64,000 bases of DNA from Clostridium porci (GCF_009696375.1 NZ_VUMD01000005.1:202480-266479); one strand, 5' to 3'. Counted from the stretch's first letter, positions 47,122 through 55,890 are shown. Notes: generated by a model from the letters alone, not told the origin. Made by a program: numbers and translations.

Positions 47122-48432
47122 TTAAATATCATTTTCATGCTCGAATGATGTCAAAACTGGAAGAAAAATTTCAATGGAAAATATTGTGGAGTTCTGCTCT
47201 ATGTTCACCAAACCTCCATTCTGTTCTACTAATGTTTGAACAGTCATTAACCCGATTTTATGACTTACGTTTTTAGAAGGATATTTACTTTTATGGTTTT
47301 TAATTATGACACAAAGTTGATTATGTTGTTCATTTTCTGTAATAACAATCGGAAATTCTAGATCTGCATATTTCCGCAAATTAGAAAAAATATTGTCAAA
47401 TACTCTGCGAATATCCCCAATATGTAAGCGACAAGAATATCCAGAATGAAACATAGGGAGCTGTTTTACCAGAAAACCATCGTCCTCCAGTTCGCTACAC
47501 TCTTCGTACAGTATCTGGTTCAGGAATTCTCCACCATCAATAAATTCTTGTGGATATTCAGATGTGTTTTCTGTCTCTATCACAAATTTTTGAAACAATG
47601 TGTCTGTCAAAACTTTCATCTGATTAGCCTTCTCAGCGGCTCTGGCAAGATAGATTTCATATTCAATTTCTGTCAAGTCCTTTTTATGAATTAATATTTC
47701 CAAATATCCGGTAAGTTTAGTAAGAGGAGTCCGAAGATCGTGAGAGAGTGATGCAACCATTCGTTCACTTTCAATTCTTATTTTCTTCTCGTTTTTCAAT
47801 AAGGACAGTAACGATATTCTCATAGACTCAATCTCGTTTCCTAGTTTTGCAATCTCATCTCTGCCACCAATTTCAATACTGCTGCTCCTACCAGACTGGG
47901 AAGAAAGTACTACTTGCTGATAGAGCTTATTGATACGGTGTACGGTGTAAGCATTAAAAGGTATAGTAATCCCTAGAAACAACAGAATCCCAAACAGCAG
48001 ACCAACAACATCCCACCAAAAGAAGTAAGTATTTCCTGGCAAATAGGATGTGGCGTAGATAAAACCATCTGGACAATATATTGCTTCGTATTTGTCCACA
48101 TCATTAAAATCTGAGGATGCCTTTTTTTCTTCATACAGGAATGCTGGTTCTGTGAATAGAATAATGTTTGAGTTTTGTTTGTTCCATACTGTATCTGTCA
48201 ATGCATCTTGTGTAGAAAGGTTATGATCTGTTACATACATCTGAAAAGACTGTACCGCATCATCACTTTTAGATTCCCAATATGTATCAAATCTTGGATC
48301 ATAGAAAAACCATTCTGCAACTACATCAGATAGTAAATAATGCCCTAACCAAGCACAGGCAAGGGCAAAAACTGCTACAACGAATAATTTTACCCCTAAC
48401 TTCTGGGAAAATTGTTTGAATTTCCTATTCAA
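47122..48432 (-). CDS. Sensor histidine kinase of the island two-component system
   Basis: A 436-aa membrane kinase. Membrane helix 1 is at about residues 14-34, an extracellular sensor of about 115 residues follows, and helix 2 is at about 140-165. Then come a HAMP-like linker and the H-box SLSHDLRTPLTKLTGYLE with the phospho-accepting His. The N-box is DNIFSNLRKYAD. The last glycine box is KIGLMTVQTLVEQNGG, and the first (DxGxG) is not evident, a divergence also seen in small VanS/lantibiotic-type kinases. It overlaps the regulator gene by 8 nt. The gene downstream on the same strand is the putative toxin. Confidence 0.9.
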   Translation of the reverse strand: MNRKFKQFSQKLGVKLFVVAVFALACAWLGHYLLSDVVAEWFFYDPRFDTYWESKSDDAVQSFQMYVTDHNLSTQDALTDTVWNKQNSNIILFTEPAFLYEEKKASSDFNDVDKYEAIYCPDGFIYATSYLPGNTYFFWWDVVGLLFGILLFLGITIPFNAYTVHRINKLYQQVVLSSQSGRSSSIEIGGRDEIAKLGNEIESMRISLLSLLKNEKKIRIESERMVASLSHDLRTPLTKLTGYLEILIHKKDLTEIEYEIYLARAAEKANQMKVLTDTLFQKFVIETENTSEYPQEFIDGGEFLNQILYEECSELEDDGFLVKQLPMFHSGYSCRLHIGDIRRVFDNIFSNLRKYADLEFPIVITENEQHNQLCVIIKNHKSKYPSKNVSHKIGLMTVQTLVEQNGGLVNIEQNSTIFSIEIFLPVLTSFEHENDI

Positions 48433-49129
48433 TACGATACCCCTTTCCCCATACGGTTACAAGGTTGATAGGATGTTGGGGATTATCCTCAATTTTATCT
48501 CTTAATTTACGGATAAATACCATGACAGTATTGCTATCAGTAGAAAAAAATGGTTCTTCCCAGACACTTTCATAGATATTCTGAATTGAAAATATCTGTC
48601 CTGGATGAGCCAATAATAATCGCAGTATGCGATATTCTGTTGAGGTAAGTTCTAACTCCTTGCCACATTTCCATACCATGTTACGACAGCAATCGACACG
48701 TAAACCATTCCATTCAATATATTCTGATTTTCGTTTTGGGATTTGTTTCCCTTGGTAAACAGTATATCTCCGTAACAGTCCCTTAACTCTTGCAACCAAT
48801 TCTGGATAAGAAAAGGGTTTTGCTAAATAGTCATCTCCGCCAGAAGAATATCCCAGTAAAAGGTCAGAATTTTGAGTTCTTGCGGTTAAAAATAAAATTG
48901 GCACATTCGAGCGTTCACGAATTATTCTGCTTGTCTGATAGCCGGACAGCCCTGGCATCATAACATCCAAAATAATCAAATCCATATTTGCAGTCAGTAA
49001 TTTCAGTGCATCCTCTTCAGATTCCGCTTCAATAACATTAAACTCTTCATTTGATAATAAAATTGAGATAACTTCCCTGATTTCCTGATCGTCATCTACC
49101 ACCATGATTTTTGTTTTTTCTTCTATCAT
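48425..49129 (-). CDS. OmpR-family response regulator of the island
   Basis: A 234-aa regulator: a receiver domain with VVDDDQEIREV, the phospho-acceptor Asp in LIILDVMMPGLSG and the Lys in LAKPF. A winged-helix DNA-binding domain follows (LELTSTEYRILRLLLAHPG, VMVFIRKLRDKIEDNP, VWGKGYRIE). The frame reaches 49168, but I place the start at the ATG at 49129, 11 nt after AAGGAGG; an ATG 9 nt earlier lies too close to it. It is the first gene of the minus-strand run and is coupled to the kinase. Confidence 0.92.
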   Translation of the reverse strand: MIEEKTKIMVVDDDQEIREVISILLSNEEFNVIEAESEEDALKLLTANMDLIILDVMMPGLSGYQTSRIIRERSNVPILFLTARTQNSDLLLGYSSGGDDYLAKPFSYPELVARVKGLLRRYTVYQGKQIPKRKSEYIEWNGLRVDCCRNMVWKCGKELELTSTEYRILRLLLAHPGQIFSIQNIYESVWEEPFFSTDSNTVMVFIRKLRDKIEDNPQHPINLVTVWGKGYRIE

Positions 49130-49638
49130 ATTGTTCATAACCTCCTTCTGTGTTGTCATCAAAACCATTCCGACAATTCAAGCTACAGATTCTCTATCTC
49201 TTACCCATCTGCTTTTGCTCTAATTTTAATAAAATTATATTTAAAAAGCGGAGCGTTATCAAGATGTTTTTTGTTAATAATTACTATCTTGTATTTTTAC
49301 AAAAATTTAGGTTGTCTTAAACGAGATAAGTGTTTTTTAGCTTTTCTACACACTCATATAGACTGACACAAATTGTCCAAAAATTACATAGGCATTGATA
49401 TGAATCGGTTTGGAACAATCAAAGCGGTGATTAATGTAATGCATCTCAGAAACAATTAAATAGAATAGGCAAGCAATGTACAAAGATAGATTTCTCAATG
49501 TTGCTTGCTTTTTTTGAATTCATCACTTGACTTTGTGGCAAAGAGGATCAAAGCTTTTGTATTTTGCAGTGTTGCATTTTTTCGGAATGCCATCTATAAT
49601 GGTAAGCGGAATTTTTAAACAGCAATAAAGGAGTTAGG
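49130..49638. other. AT-rich region between island and ThyX-like gene, with a terminator
   Basis: About 500 nt of AT-rich DNA. At 49469-49516, GCAAGCAA and TTGCTTGC plus eight T form a clear plus-strand intrinsic terminator, yet no supported plus-strand gene precedes it. A 19-codon frame at 49399-49458 (MNRFGTIKAVINVMHLRNN) with a weak site could be a gene remnant. The promoters of the two-component system and of the ThyX-like gene must also lie here, but no clear boxes are visible. Confidence 0.5.
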
Positions 49639-50280
49639 ATGATTATATTAGAAAGAACCAGTGTTATGAACCTGGAAAATGCCGTAAGAGGAGCCAGAAA
49701 CCCTATGAATAGCTGGGGACGCATGGACAGCGGCTATAACGAGAACCATGAATACATTCTTGGCCCCAATGATTTGGATCTGGCAAAACGGCTAAGAAAA
49801 GCGGGAAGTGACCACAGAAAATTTATTCGCCAGATATTTGTCTCAGTGGATATTACCGCGCCTCTGTACTGGTGGAAGGAATATGATACCTATAAAGTGG
49901 CGACTGTGGCAAATTCTACTAGTACTATGCATAAGATTCACAGCAGACCGTTTTCCATGGATGATTTCAGCCATGATCATCTGACGGAGGACGGGTATGC
50001 GTTTATGGAAACAATCGTAAATAAATTAGAGGAAATTCGTTTGCGCTATGTGGAGCAGGGCAAGAAGAAGGAGGACTGGTATAATTTGATTCAGCTTCTT
50101 CCATCCAGCTATAATCAGATGCGGACCTGTACCTTAAATTATGAAACGCTAATCCATATTTATTATGCCAGAAGAAACCACAAGCTTGCAGAATGGCATA
50201 CCTTCTGTGATTGGATTTCTGCCCTTCCTTATGGAAAGGAACTGATTATAGCGGCAGAGGAAAGCAGGGAAGAGGCATGA
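49639..50280 (+). CDS. Divergent ThyX-like (flavin-dependent thymidylate synthase fold) protein
   Basis: A 213-aa protein whose layout follows ThyX end to end. ThyX-like ITAPLYWWKEYDTYKVAT (72-89) aligns with the strand before and through the RHR motif. LLPSSYNQMRTCTLNYETL (153-171) aligns with the late LP...T.N.R segment, and ARRNHKLAEWH (177-187) with the LRxxxxAQWE segment, so R179 matches the essential late Arg. However, RHRx7S reads TYKx7T (84-94). AAAGGAG lies before the ATG. The stop overlaps folA (ATGA), which strongly links it to dTMP/folate chemistry. It may be an active variant or a repurposed fold. Confidence 0.62.
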   Translation: MIILERTSVMNLENAVRGARNPMNSWGRMDSGYNENHEYILGPNDLDLAKRLRKAGSDHRKFIRQIFVSVDITAPLYWWKEYDTYKVATVANSTSTMHKIHSRPFSMDDFSHDHLTEDGYAFMETIVNKLEEIRLRYVEQGKKKEDWYNLIQLLPSSYNQMRTCTLNYETLIHIYYARRNHKLAEWHTFCDWISALPYGKELIIAAEESREEA

Positions 50281-50771
50281 ATCTGATCGCGGCAGTGGAT
50301 AAGCGATGGGCCATTGGGAAGGATGGAAGGCTTCTTGTGACAATACCTGCGGATCAGCAGATGTTTCTGAGAGAAACGACCGGGAAGGTTGTGGTAATGG
50401 GCCGGAAAACCCTGGAGAGCCTTCCTGGGGGGCAGCCCCTGGGAAACCGCGTAAATCTGGTTCTGACAAGGGACAGGAGTTATAAAAAAAGGGGAGCTGC
50501 AAGCTGCCATTCCATGGAGGAGGCTTTGGAAATGCTTCGGGAATATGATCCTGAGGATGTATATATTATCGGTGGACAGAGCATTTATGAGCAGTTTCTG
50601 CCCTACTGCAGAACAGCCCGTGTGACTGTAATTGATTATACCTACGATGCAGACACATTTTTCCCAAATCTGGACAAGGATGAGGCATGGGCTCTGGCTG
50701 ACGAGGGGGAGGAGCAGACCTATTTTAATCTTTGCTATGTCTTTCGTAAGTATGTGCGGATAAAGCCATAA
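50277..50771 (+). CDS. folA: Dihydrofolate reductase
   Basis: A 164-aa enzyme reducing dihydrofolate to tetrahydrofolate with NADPH. It has MNLIAAVDKRWAIGKDGRL, VVVMGRKTLESLPGG, VLTRD and DVYIIGGQSIYEQFLPY, all standard. The start at 50277 overlaps the stop of the ThyX-like gene by 4 nt and has GGGAAGAGG upstream, so the pair is translationally coupled. DHFR is needed when thymidylate synthesis yields dihydrofolate, as with ThyA. Confidence 0.95.
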   Translation: MNLIAAVDKRWAIGKDGRLLVTIPADQQMFLRETTGKVVVMGRKTLESLPGGQPLGNRVNLVLTRDRSYKKRGAASCHSMEEALEMLREYDPEDVYIIGGQSIYEQFLPYCRTARVTVIDYTYDADTFFPNLDKDEAWALADEGEEQTYFNLCYVFRKYVRIKP

Positions 50772-50822
50772 AATATGTAAGGCATAAAAATTAAAAACTT
50801 TCAGAACAATGTAATAAACCAG

Positions 50823-50851
50823 TTGTAACATAGTAGAGAAAATGATAATAT
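50823..50851 (+). promoter_or_regulatory. Promoter of the epimerase-like gene
   Basis: TTGTAA (50823-50828), 17 bp, TAATAT (50846-50851), about 100 nt before the start codon. Confidence 0.6.
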
Positions 50852-50948
50852 AAAGTTTATGCGGTAGATAGTTTGTAAAAACAGAGCGTGGCCGCAAGCG
50901 CTCCAAAGCCAATACTATAATCGTACGGAGAGATTGGGGGAACAGCCT

Positions 50949-51860
50949 ATGAAGCAAGATGGAACGTTGTTTACGCTGGAAAATGATGAGCTGCTAGTTA
51001 CCGTTGCTCGTCATGGTGCAGAGCTGACCAGAATTTATGATAAGAAGGCAGGAAGAGACGTGCTGTGGGATGCGAATCCTGCTGTGTGGAACCGCCATTC
51101 GCCTGTTCTGTTTCCTTTTATTGGGAAATGTTATGAAGGAAAATATTTACATAATGAAACAGAATATGAAATGCCCATACATGGGTTTGCAAGGGATATG
51201 GAATTTCAGCCGGTTCTCTGTGATATAGATGAGTGCTGGTTCAGCCTAAAGGATACAGACGAGACTTTTAAGAATTATCCCTTTCACTTTGAGGTAGAGA
51301 TTGGACACAGGCTGGAGGGACGTACCATTACCGTTATGTGGAAGGTTACGAATCCTGACTCCCAAGAGCTGCTGTTTATGATGGGGGGGCATCCTGCCTT
51401 TGTAGTGCCGGAAGGCAGAAGCATCTATGACTATACCTTTGAGTTCAACAGAGAGGGCGGAAAGAAGGGGCAGTACCAGGATGGACTCCATTATCTTGCG
51501 CCTAATGATAAAGGCTATGAGGCGAGAGAGCTTCAGGGAACCCTGAAGCTGACAGAAGGCCGGGCGCCTTTGACTAAGGGGTTTTTTGACACAGTTCTCA
51601 CCTATATGTTTGATGGGTTCCAGGTGAGCAGCGTCAGCCTGTTGCTGGACGGGAAGCCTTATGTAACTGTAGGATGTGAGGAGTTCCCCTATCTGGGAAT
51701 GTGGTCTGAGGAGGCAACCCATCCCTTTGTCTGTTTGGAGCCATGGTCCGGCCTTTGCGCGCCTGAGGGCTATATAGGAGAGCTGAAAGACAGACCCGGG
51801 GTGGTTGCTCTGGGACCTTGGAAGTCATGGGATAAGAGCTATACCATACATGTGGGATAA
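50949..51860 (+). CDS. Aldose 1-epimerase family protein (LacX-like)
   Basis: A 303-aa beta-sandwich protein of the galactose-mutarotase superfamily, LacX branch. It has ARHGAELTRIYDK, PFIGKCYEG, MPIHGFARDMEF with the conserved His, and GGHPAF with the second His. CLEPWSG carries the catalytic Glu. It probably interconverts sugar anomers, but the substrate is unknown. I start at the ATG at 50949; an in-frame TTG at 50934 lies inside the ribosome site. Confidence 0.88.
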   Translation: MKQDGTLFTLENDELLVTVARHGAELTRIYDKKAGRDVLWDANPAVWNRHSPVLFPFIGKCYEGKYLHNETEYEMPIHGFARDMEFQPVLCDIDECWFSLKDTDETFKNYPFHFEVEIGHRLEGRTITVMWKVTNPDSQELLFMMGGHPAFVVPEGRSIYDYTFEFNREGGKKGQYQDGLHYLAPNDKGYEARELQGTLKLTEGRAPLTKGFFDTVLTYMFDGFQVSSVSLLLDGKPYVTVGCEEFPYLGMWSEEATHPFVCLEPWSGLCAPEGYIGELKDRPGVVALGPWKSWDKSYTIHVG

Positions 51861-51985
51861 CGTATTATTTTTTACAAGCAGCGATTGCGCTGGATTTGTG
51901 AGGAGCTTGCGAAGCTACAGTGATATGTATCGTACGTAAGAAACCGGCGCACGATTTCTGAGCGCTTATAACGAGGAGGAGAGCC

Positions 51986-52876
51986 ATGTATAAGATTGTT
52001 AAGGCGGAATGTCTGGCAGACAAGATTTACCTGATGGATGTGGAAGCGCCCAGGGTTGCCAGGGCCTGCCAGCCAGGAGAATTTGTAATTGTAAAAATGG
52101 ATGAGGCGGGAGAGCGGATTCCCCTGACCATCTGCGATTATGACAGGGAAAAGGGGCTGGTTACTATCGTATTTCAGATCGTAGGCGCTTCTACCGAGCG
52201 TATGGCAGGACTAAAGGAGGGAGATTATTTCCAGGATTTTGTGGGTCCTCTGGGGAAGCCCTCCGAGTTTGTAGAGGATGATTTGGAAGAAGTAAAAAAG
52301 CGCCGTTACCTCTTTGTAGCAGGCGGCGTTGGATCTGCTCCAGTATATCCACAGGTTAAATGGATGAAAGCCCACGGTGTGGAGGTGGATGTGATTGAAG
52401 GCTCTAAGACGAAGGATCTGCTGATTCTGGAAGAGGAATTAAAGGCTGCTGCCCAAAATCTGTATGTGACCACTGATGATGGCTCCTATGGCCGTAAAGG
52501 CATGGTAACAGAGGTTATTAAGGATCTGGTTGTAAATGAGGGGAAGAAGTATGATGTCTGTGTAGCCATCGGCCCTATGATTATGATGAAATTTGTCTGC
52601 AAGCTTACAAAGGAGCTGGGGCTGCCTACGATTGTCAGCTTAAATCCGATTATGGTGGATGGCACCGGTATGTGCGGCGCCTGCCGTGTAAGCGTGGGAG
52701 GCCAGATAAAGTTCGCATGCGTGGATGGGCCTGAGTTTGACGGCCATCAGGTAGATTTTGACCAGGCTATGAAGCGTCAGCTGATGTATAAGACAGAAGA
52801 AGGCCGTGCTTTTTTGAAGCTTAAGGAAGGTAATACCCACCACGGAGGATGCGGAAATTGCGGAGGTGAGGAATAA
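51986..52876 (+). CDS. nfnA: NfnA-type flavoprotein, ferredoxin-NADP+ reductase subunit alpha
   Basis: A 296-aa subunit of the NADH-dependent ferredoxin:NADP+ oxidoreductase, an electron-bifurcating transhydrogenase. It has an FAD domain (ERIPLTICDYD), an NAD site (FVAGGVGSAPVYPQ) and a [2Fe-2S] region with GTGMCGACRVSVGG and FACVDGPEF. The C-terminus adds a short Gly/Cys/His tail (HHGGCGNCGGEE). The same family includes the sulfide/dihydroorotate dehydrogenase electron-transfer subunits. Its TAA shares one base with the next ATG (TAATG). Confidence 0.93.
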   Translation: MYKIVKAECLADKIYLMDVEAPRVARACQPGEFVIVKMDEAGERIPLTICDYDREKGLVTIVFQIVGASTERMAGLKEGDYFQDFVGPLGKPSEFVEDDLEEVKKRRYLFVAGGVGSAPVYPQVKWMKAHGVEVDVIEGSKTKDLLILEEELKAAAQNLYVTTDDGSYGRKGMVTEVIKDLVVNEGKKYDVCVAIGPMIMMKFVCKLTKELGLPTIVSLNPIMVDGTGMCGACRVSVGGQIKFACVDGPEFDGHQVDFDQAMKRQLMYKTEEGRAFLKLKEGNTHHGGCGNCGGEE

Positions 52877-54264
52877 TGGACGTATTAAAGAAGATTCCAG
52901 TAAAAGAGCAGGAGCCGAAGGTGAGAGCAACTAACTTTAAGGAGGTTTGCCTGGGGTACAGTCAGGAGGAAGCTCAGGCGGAAGCCGCTCGCTGCATTAA
53001 CTGTAAAAATGCGAAGTGTATCCAGGGATGTCCGGTATCCATCAATATCCCCAAGTTTATCGAGGAAGTAAAAAATGGTGAATTTGAGGCGGCAGCAGGT
53101 ACCATTGCGGAATCCAGCGCACTTCCGGCAGTCTGCGGCCGTGTATGCCCTCAGGAGAACCAGTGCGAGGGGAAGTGTATCCGGGGTATTAAGGGAGAGC
53201 CTATTTCTATCGGTAAGCTGGAGCGCTTCGTAGCAGATTGGTCCCGTGAGAACGGGATTGTGCCTGCAAAGCCTGAAAATACCAACGGAATTAAGGTGGC
53301 AGTGATTGGCTCCGGCCCGGCGGGACTTACCTGTGCAGGGGATTTGGCTAAAATGGGCTATGTGGTGACTATTTTTGAGGCCCTCCATGAGCCGGGCGGC
53401 GTTCTTACTTACGGCATTCCAGAGTTCCGGCTCCCAAAGGATGGCGTTGTGCGTCCTGAGATTGAGAACGTGAGGAAGCTGGGGGTTATAATTGAGACAA
53501 ATGTGATTGTTGGAAAATCGATTACCATTGACGAGCTTATGGATGAGGAAGGCTTTAAGGCTGTATTTATTGGTTCCGGCGCAGGGCTTCCTAAGTTTAT
53601 GGGCATTCCGGGGGAAAATGCTAACGGCGTATTTTCTGCCAATGAATATCTTACAAGAAGCAACCTTATGAAAGCCTTCCGGGATGACTATGACACGCCT
53701 ATATTTCTTGGCAAAAAGGTTGCGGTAATAGGCGGAGGAAATGTTGCTATGGATGCAGCAAGAACTGCGTTGCGTCTGGGCGCCGAGGTGCATATCGTAT
53801 ACAGAAGAAGCGAGGCAGAACTTCCCGCCCGTGCGGAGGAGATTCATCACGCCAAGGAAGAGGGCATCATCTTCGATTTGCTGACCAATCCAGTGGAAAT
53901 TCTTACGGATGATAAGGATTGGGTAACAGGTATGGTAGTCCGCAAGATGGAGCTGGGAGAGCCTGATGCCTCCGGAAGAAGAAGACCAGTGGAGGTTCCC
54001 GGTTCCGACTACACCATTGATGTGGATACGGTCATCATGTCTTTGGGAACTTCTCCCAATCCGTTGATTTCCTCTACTACAGAAGGCCTGGAGACGAATA
54101 AGTGGAAATGTATTGTTGCGGATGAAAGCGATGGAAAGACAACGAAGGAAGGTGTGTATGCAGGCGGAGATGCCGTGACAGGGGCAGCCACTGTTATACT
54201 TGCTATGGAAGCAGGACGTGCGGGAGCCAGAGGCATCGATCAATTTTTAAGGGGAAATAGGTAA
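52876..54264 (+). CDS. nfnB: NfnB-type NADPH oxidoreductase (GltA/glutamate synthase small-subunit family)
   Basis: A 462-aa subunit with two [4Fe-4S] clusters in the N-terminal domain (CINCKNAKCIQGCP, then CGRVCPQENQCEGKC). FAD binding is GSGPAGLTCAGDLA, NADPH binding GGGNVAMDAARTALRLG, and a late FAD motif GVYAGGDAVTGAATVI. Together with NfnA it couples NADH, NADPH and ferredoxin pools. It is often annotated gltA, but no large glutamate-synthase subunit is nearby, which favours Nfn. A terminator follows. Confidence 0.93.
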   Translation: MDVLKKIPVKEQEPKVRATNFKEVCLGYSQEEAQAEAARCINCKNAKCIQGCPVSINIPKFIEEVKNGEFEAAAGTIAESSALPAVCGRVCPQENQCEGKCIRGIKGEPISIGKLERFVADWSRENGIVPAKPENTNGIKVAVIGSGPAGLTCAGDLAKMGYVVTIFEALHEPGGVLTYGIPEFRLPKDGVVRPEIENVRKLGVIIETNVIVGKSITIDELMDEEGFKAVFIGSGAGLPKFMGIPGENANGVFSANEYLTRSNLMKAFRDDYDTPIFLGKKVAVIGGGNVAMDAARTALRLGAEVHIVYRRSEAELPARAEEIHHAKEEGIIFDLLTNPVEILTDDKDWVTGMVVRKMELGEPDASGRRRPVEVPGSDYTIDVDTVIMSLGTSPNPLISSTTEGLETNKWKCIVADESDGKTTKEGVYAGGDAVTGAATVILAMEAGRAGARGIDQFLRGNR

Positions 54265-54300
54265 GAGGGATTTATAATTTTTAGGATCATATGGATAGGG

Positions 54301-54347
54301 AAAGCCGGTTTTCGAATGCTATGGAAAGCATGGGAGACCGGTTTTTT
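54301..54347 (+). terminator. nfnAB terminator
   Basis: AAAGCCGGTTTTC pairs with GAGACCGGTTTT (with G-T pairs), capped by an ATGCT/AGCAT stem and followed by TTTTT. Confidence 0.82.
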
Positions 54348-54361
54348 CTTGCAGCGGAAAT

Positions 54362-54720
54362 AGCGTTTTATTTTGTTTTTGTTATTTAAAAGGTTTTAAA
54401 AAGTATAAAAAAATTATTGACTTCTTGGTAATAGGTATGATATGCTTTCGTTATCGCACAGAGATCGAAGTGCAGATTTTTACAATTTGCTTGTTCGGCA
54501 GCATTGAATTGACTGAATCAGCCGCTTATCCAGTTTGTTTGTTGTTTGGAGAATAAAGAATATTGCTTTTGGGAGCGTGTTGATGAGTTTTTAATGATAA
54601 ATGTCTAGTATTTCAGGTTTTTCATGATAGGTCTGTTGATCAGATTTCAGTTCGAAGAAAGTCAAAAGATTAAAAAAAGCTTTGCACCTTGAAAATCGAA
54701 TAGTACAATGCCATAGTGAA
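54362..54720 (+). promoter_or_regulatory. rRNA-operon-like promoter and leader without rRNA
   Basis: An AT-rich upstream stretch (54362-54416) precedes TTGACT (54417-54422), 18 bp, TATGCT (54441-54446). A leader of about 270 nt without any frame follows. It ends with CTTGAAAATCGAATAGT (about 54690), which resembles the sequence that precedes 16S rRNA or sits in the spacer in clostridial rrn operons. No 16S start (GAGTTTGATC) follows. The CAP-domain gene begins 190 nt further on. Confidence 0.45.
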
Positions 54721-54908
54721 GAAAATGTGTTTAAAATGACAGTGGGGATAAAGTTTTTAATAAAAGGCTGTGATTTTTAACATTTTGGATGCAAAAGTAC
54801 AGAAATATGCTATGATATAACAGAGGGGGGTGTTAAAAAAAGTAGAGGATGGAGATCTGGATGGGAAAAGGGTTAATACATATTTGAAAATAAATAGGAG
54901 GAGAGTGT

Positions 54909-55799
54909 ATGCTTAAAAGATTAGCAGCGGCAGCAGCGGCAGTAACGATAGCAGTGTCAACCCCTGCCTATGCCGGGCAGTGGGTGCAGGATGGTGTTGG
55001 CTGGCGGTGGCAGCTTGATGATGGGAGTTATCTTAAGGGGCATTGTTGGGTCTGGATTGACGGGAACCATGACGGGATAGCTGAAAGTTATAGTTTTGAT
55101 TATAAAACTGGCTATATAACATATGATGTAGCCGATCAAGGCGTAACTGTAAATGAAAACGGTGCCTTGCTCCATAATGGAGTAGTCGCTACGGATGTGA
55201 TTCCTGGCGGTTCTGATTACTTGCCCGGTATGGCAGGAGATGATGGAAAAATATTTCATTTAGTATTCACCCCAGATGAATCTGTCCATGAGCTAAATGC
55301 AAAGATTCAGGCCGAAAAGGAGCAAAAGGAAGCCGAAAAGGAACAAAAGGAAGCCGAGAAGGAGCGGAAGAAGGCCGAAGAAGCTGCCTGGATTGAATCG
55401 ATTGATGTGGATAAGGTGGCTTATCGTATTGCCGAAATGGTAAATGAGGAACGAGTTTCAAAAGGTTATTACGAATTAGTCATCAATGATGAGTTAATGG
55501 AAAATGCGGCGGTTCGGGCGGAAGAAGGGGATGAGCTTTATGCTCATAGACGACCGGACGGCAGCAATATAGAAACAGCAGTGACAGTAGAGAACAGAGG
55601 AGTAGCTGAGAATCTTGCTTCAGTACCGATTCTTATGGGGGAAACAGAGGAGGAACTAGCACAGCTATTTATGGATGCATGGTTAAATTCTGCCGGACAC
55701 AGGCACAACATATTTACTTCAAGAGGTGATGAGATAGGAGTTGGGGTTTATAAATCTGGCAATTCTCTTGTTGGGTGTCAGTTATTTATTCAAAATTAA
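54909..55799 (+). CDS. Secreted CAP-domain (SCP/PR1-like) protein
   Basis: A 296-aa protein with a signal peptide (cleavage near AYA, residue 22). A cell-wall-binding-like repeat follows (GQWVQDGVGWRWQLDDGSYLKG region, residues 23-60). A charged heptad-like linker contains repeats of AEKEQKE (about 135-160). The C-terminal CAP domain starts with VAYRIAEMVNEERVSKGY and has the conserved His/Glu (LYAHRRPDG, AENLAS) and WLNSAGHRHNIF. Bacterial CAP proteins (YkwD type) are extracellular with unclear activity. AGGAGGAG precedes the ATG. It is followed by a terminator and then the giant adhesin. Confidence 0.9.
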   Translation: MLKRLAAAAAAVTIAVSTPAYAGQWVQDGVGWRWQLDDGSYLKGHCWVWIDGNHDGIAESYSFDYKTGYITYDVADQGVTVNENGALLHNGVVATDVIPGGSDYLPGMAGDDGKIFHLVFTPDESVHELNAKIQAEKEQKEAEKEQKEAEKERKKAEEAAWIESIDVDKVAYRIAEMVNEERVSKGYYELVINDELMENAAVRAEEGDELYAHRRPDGSNIETAVTVENRGVAENLASVPILMGETEEELAQLFMDAWLNSAGHRHNIFTSRGDEIGVGVYKSGNSLVGCQLFIQN

Positions 55800-55820
55800 A
55801 TCAAATAAGTGTAATTAAAG

Positions 55821-55868
55821 GAGCTATGGCATTACCTGAAATCAGGAATAATGTCATAGCTCTTTTGT
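55821..55868 (+). terminator. Terminator after the CAP gene
   Basis: GAGCTATG (55821-55828) pairs with CATAGCTC (55855-55862). The stem continues inward as CATTA/TAATG and CTGA/TCAG, and TTTTG follows. Confidence 0.85.
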
Positions 55869-55890
55869 TTGTTGGGAAAGGAGTAATATC

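Noticed and set aside
50211..50276. 22-residue N-terminal extension of DHFR
   Set aside because: The ATG at 50277 has the ribosome site, the ATGA overlap and the true DHFR N-terminus; the upstream part is antisense-free coding sequence of the ThyX-like gene in another frame.
52885..54243. 452-codon minus-strand frame
   Set aside because: Antisense shadow of nfnB, which has complete Fe-S, FAD and NADPH motifs on the plus strand.
54490..54908. 16S rRNA or other rRNA after the rRNA-like leader
   Set aside because: The conserved 16S 5' sequence is absent and the region runs directly into the CAP-domain gene.
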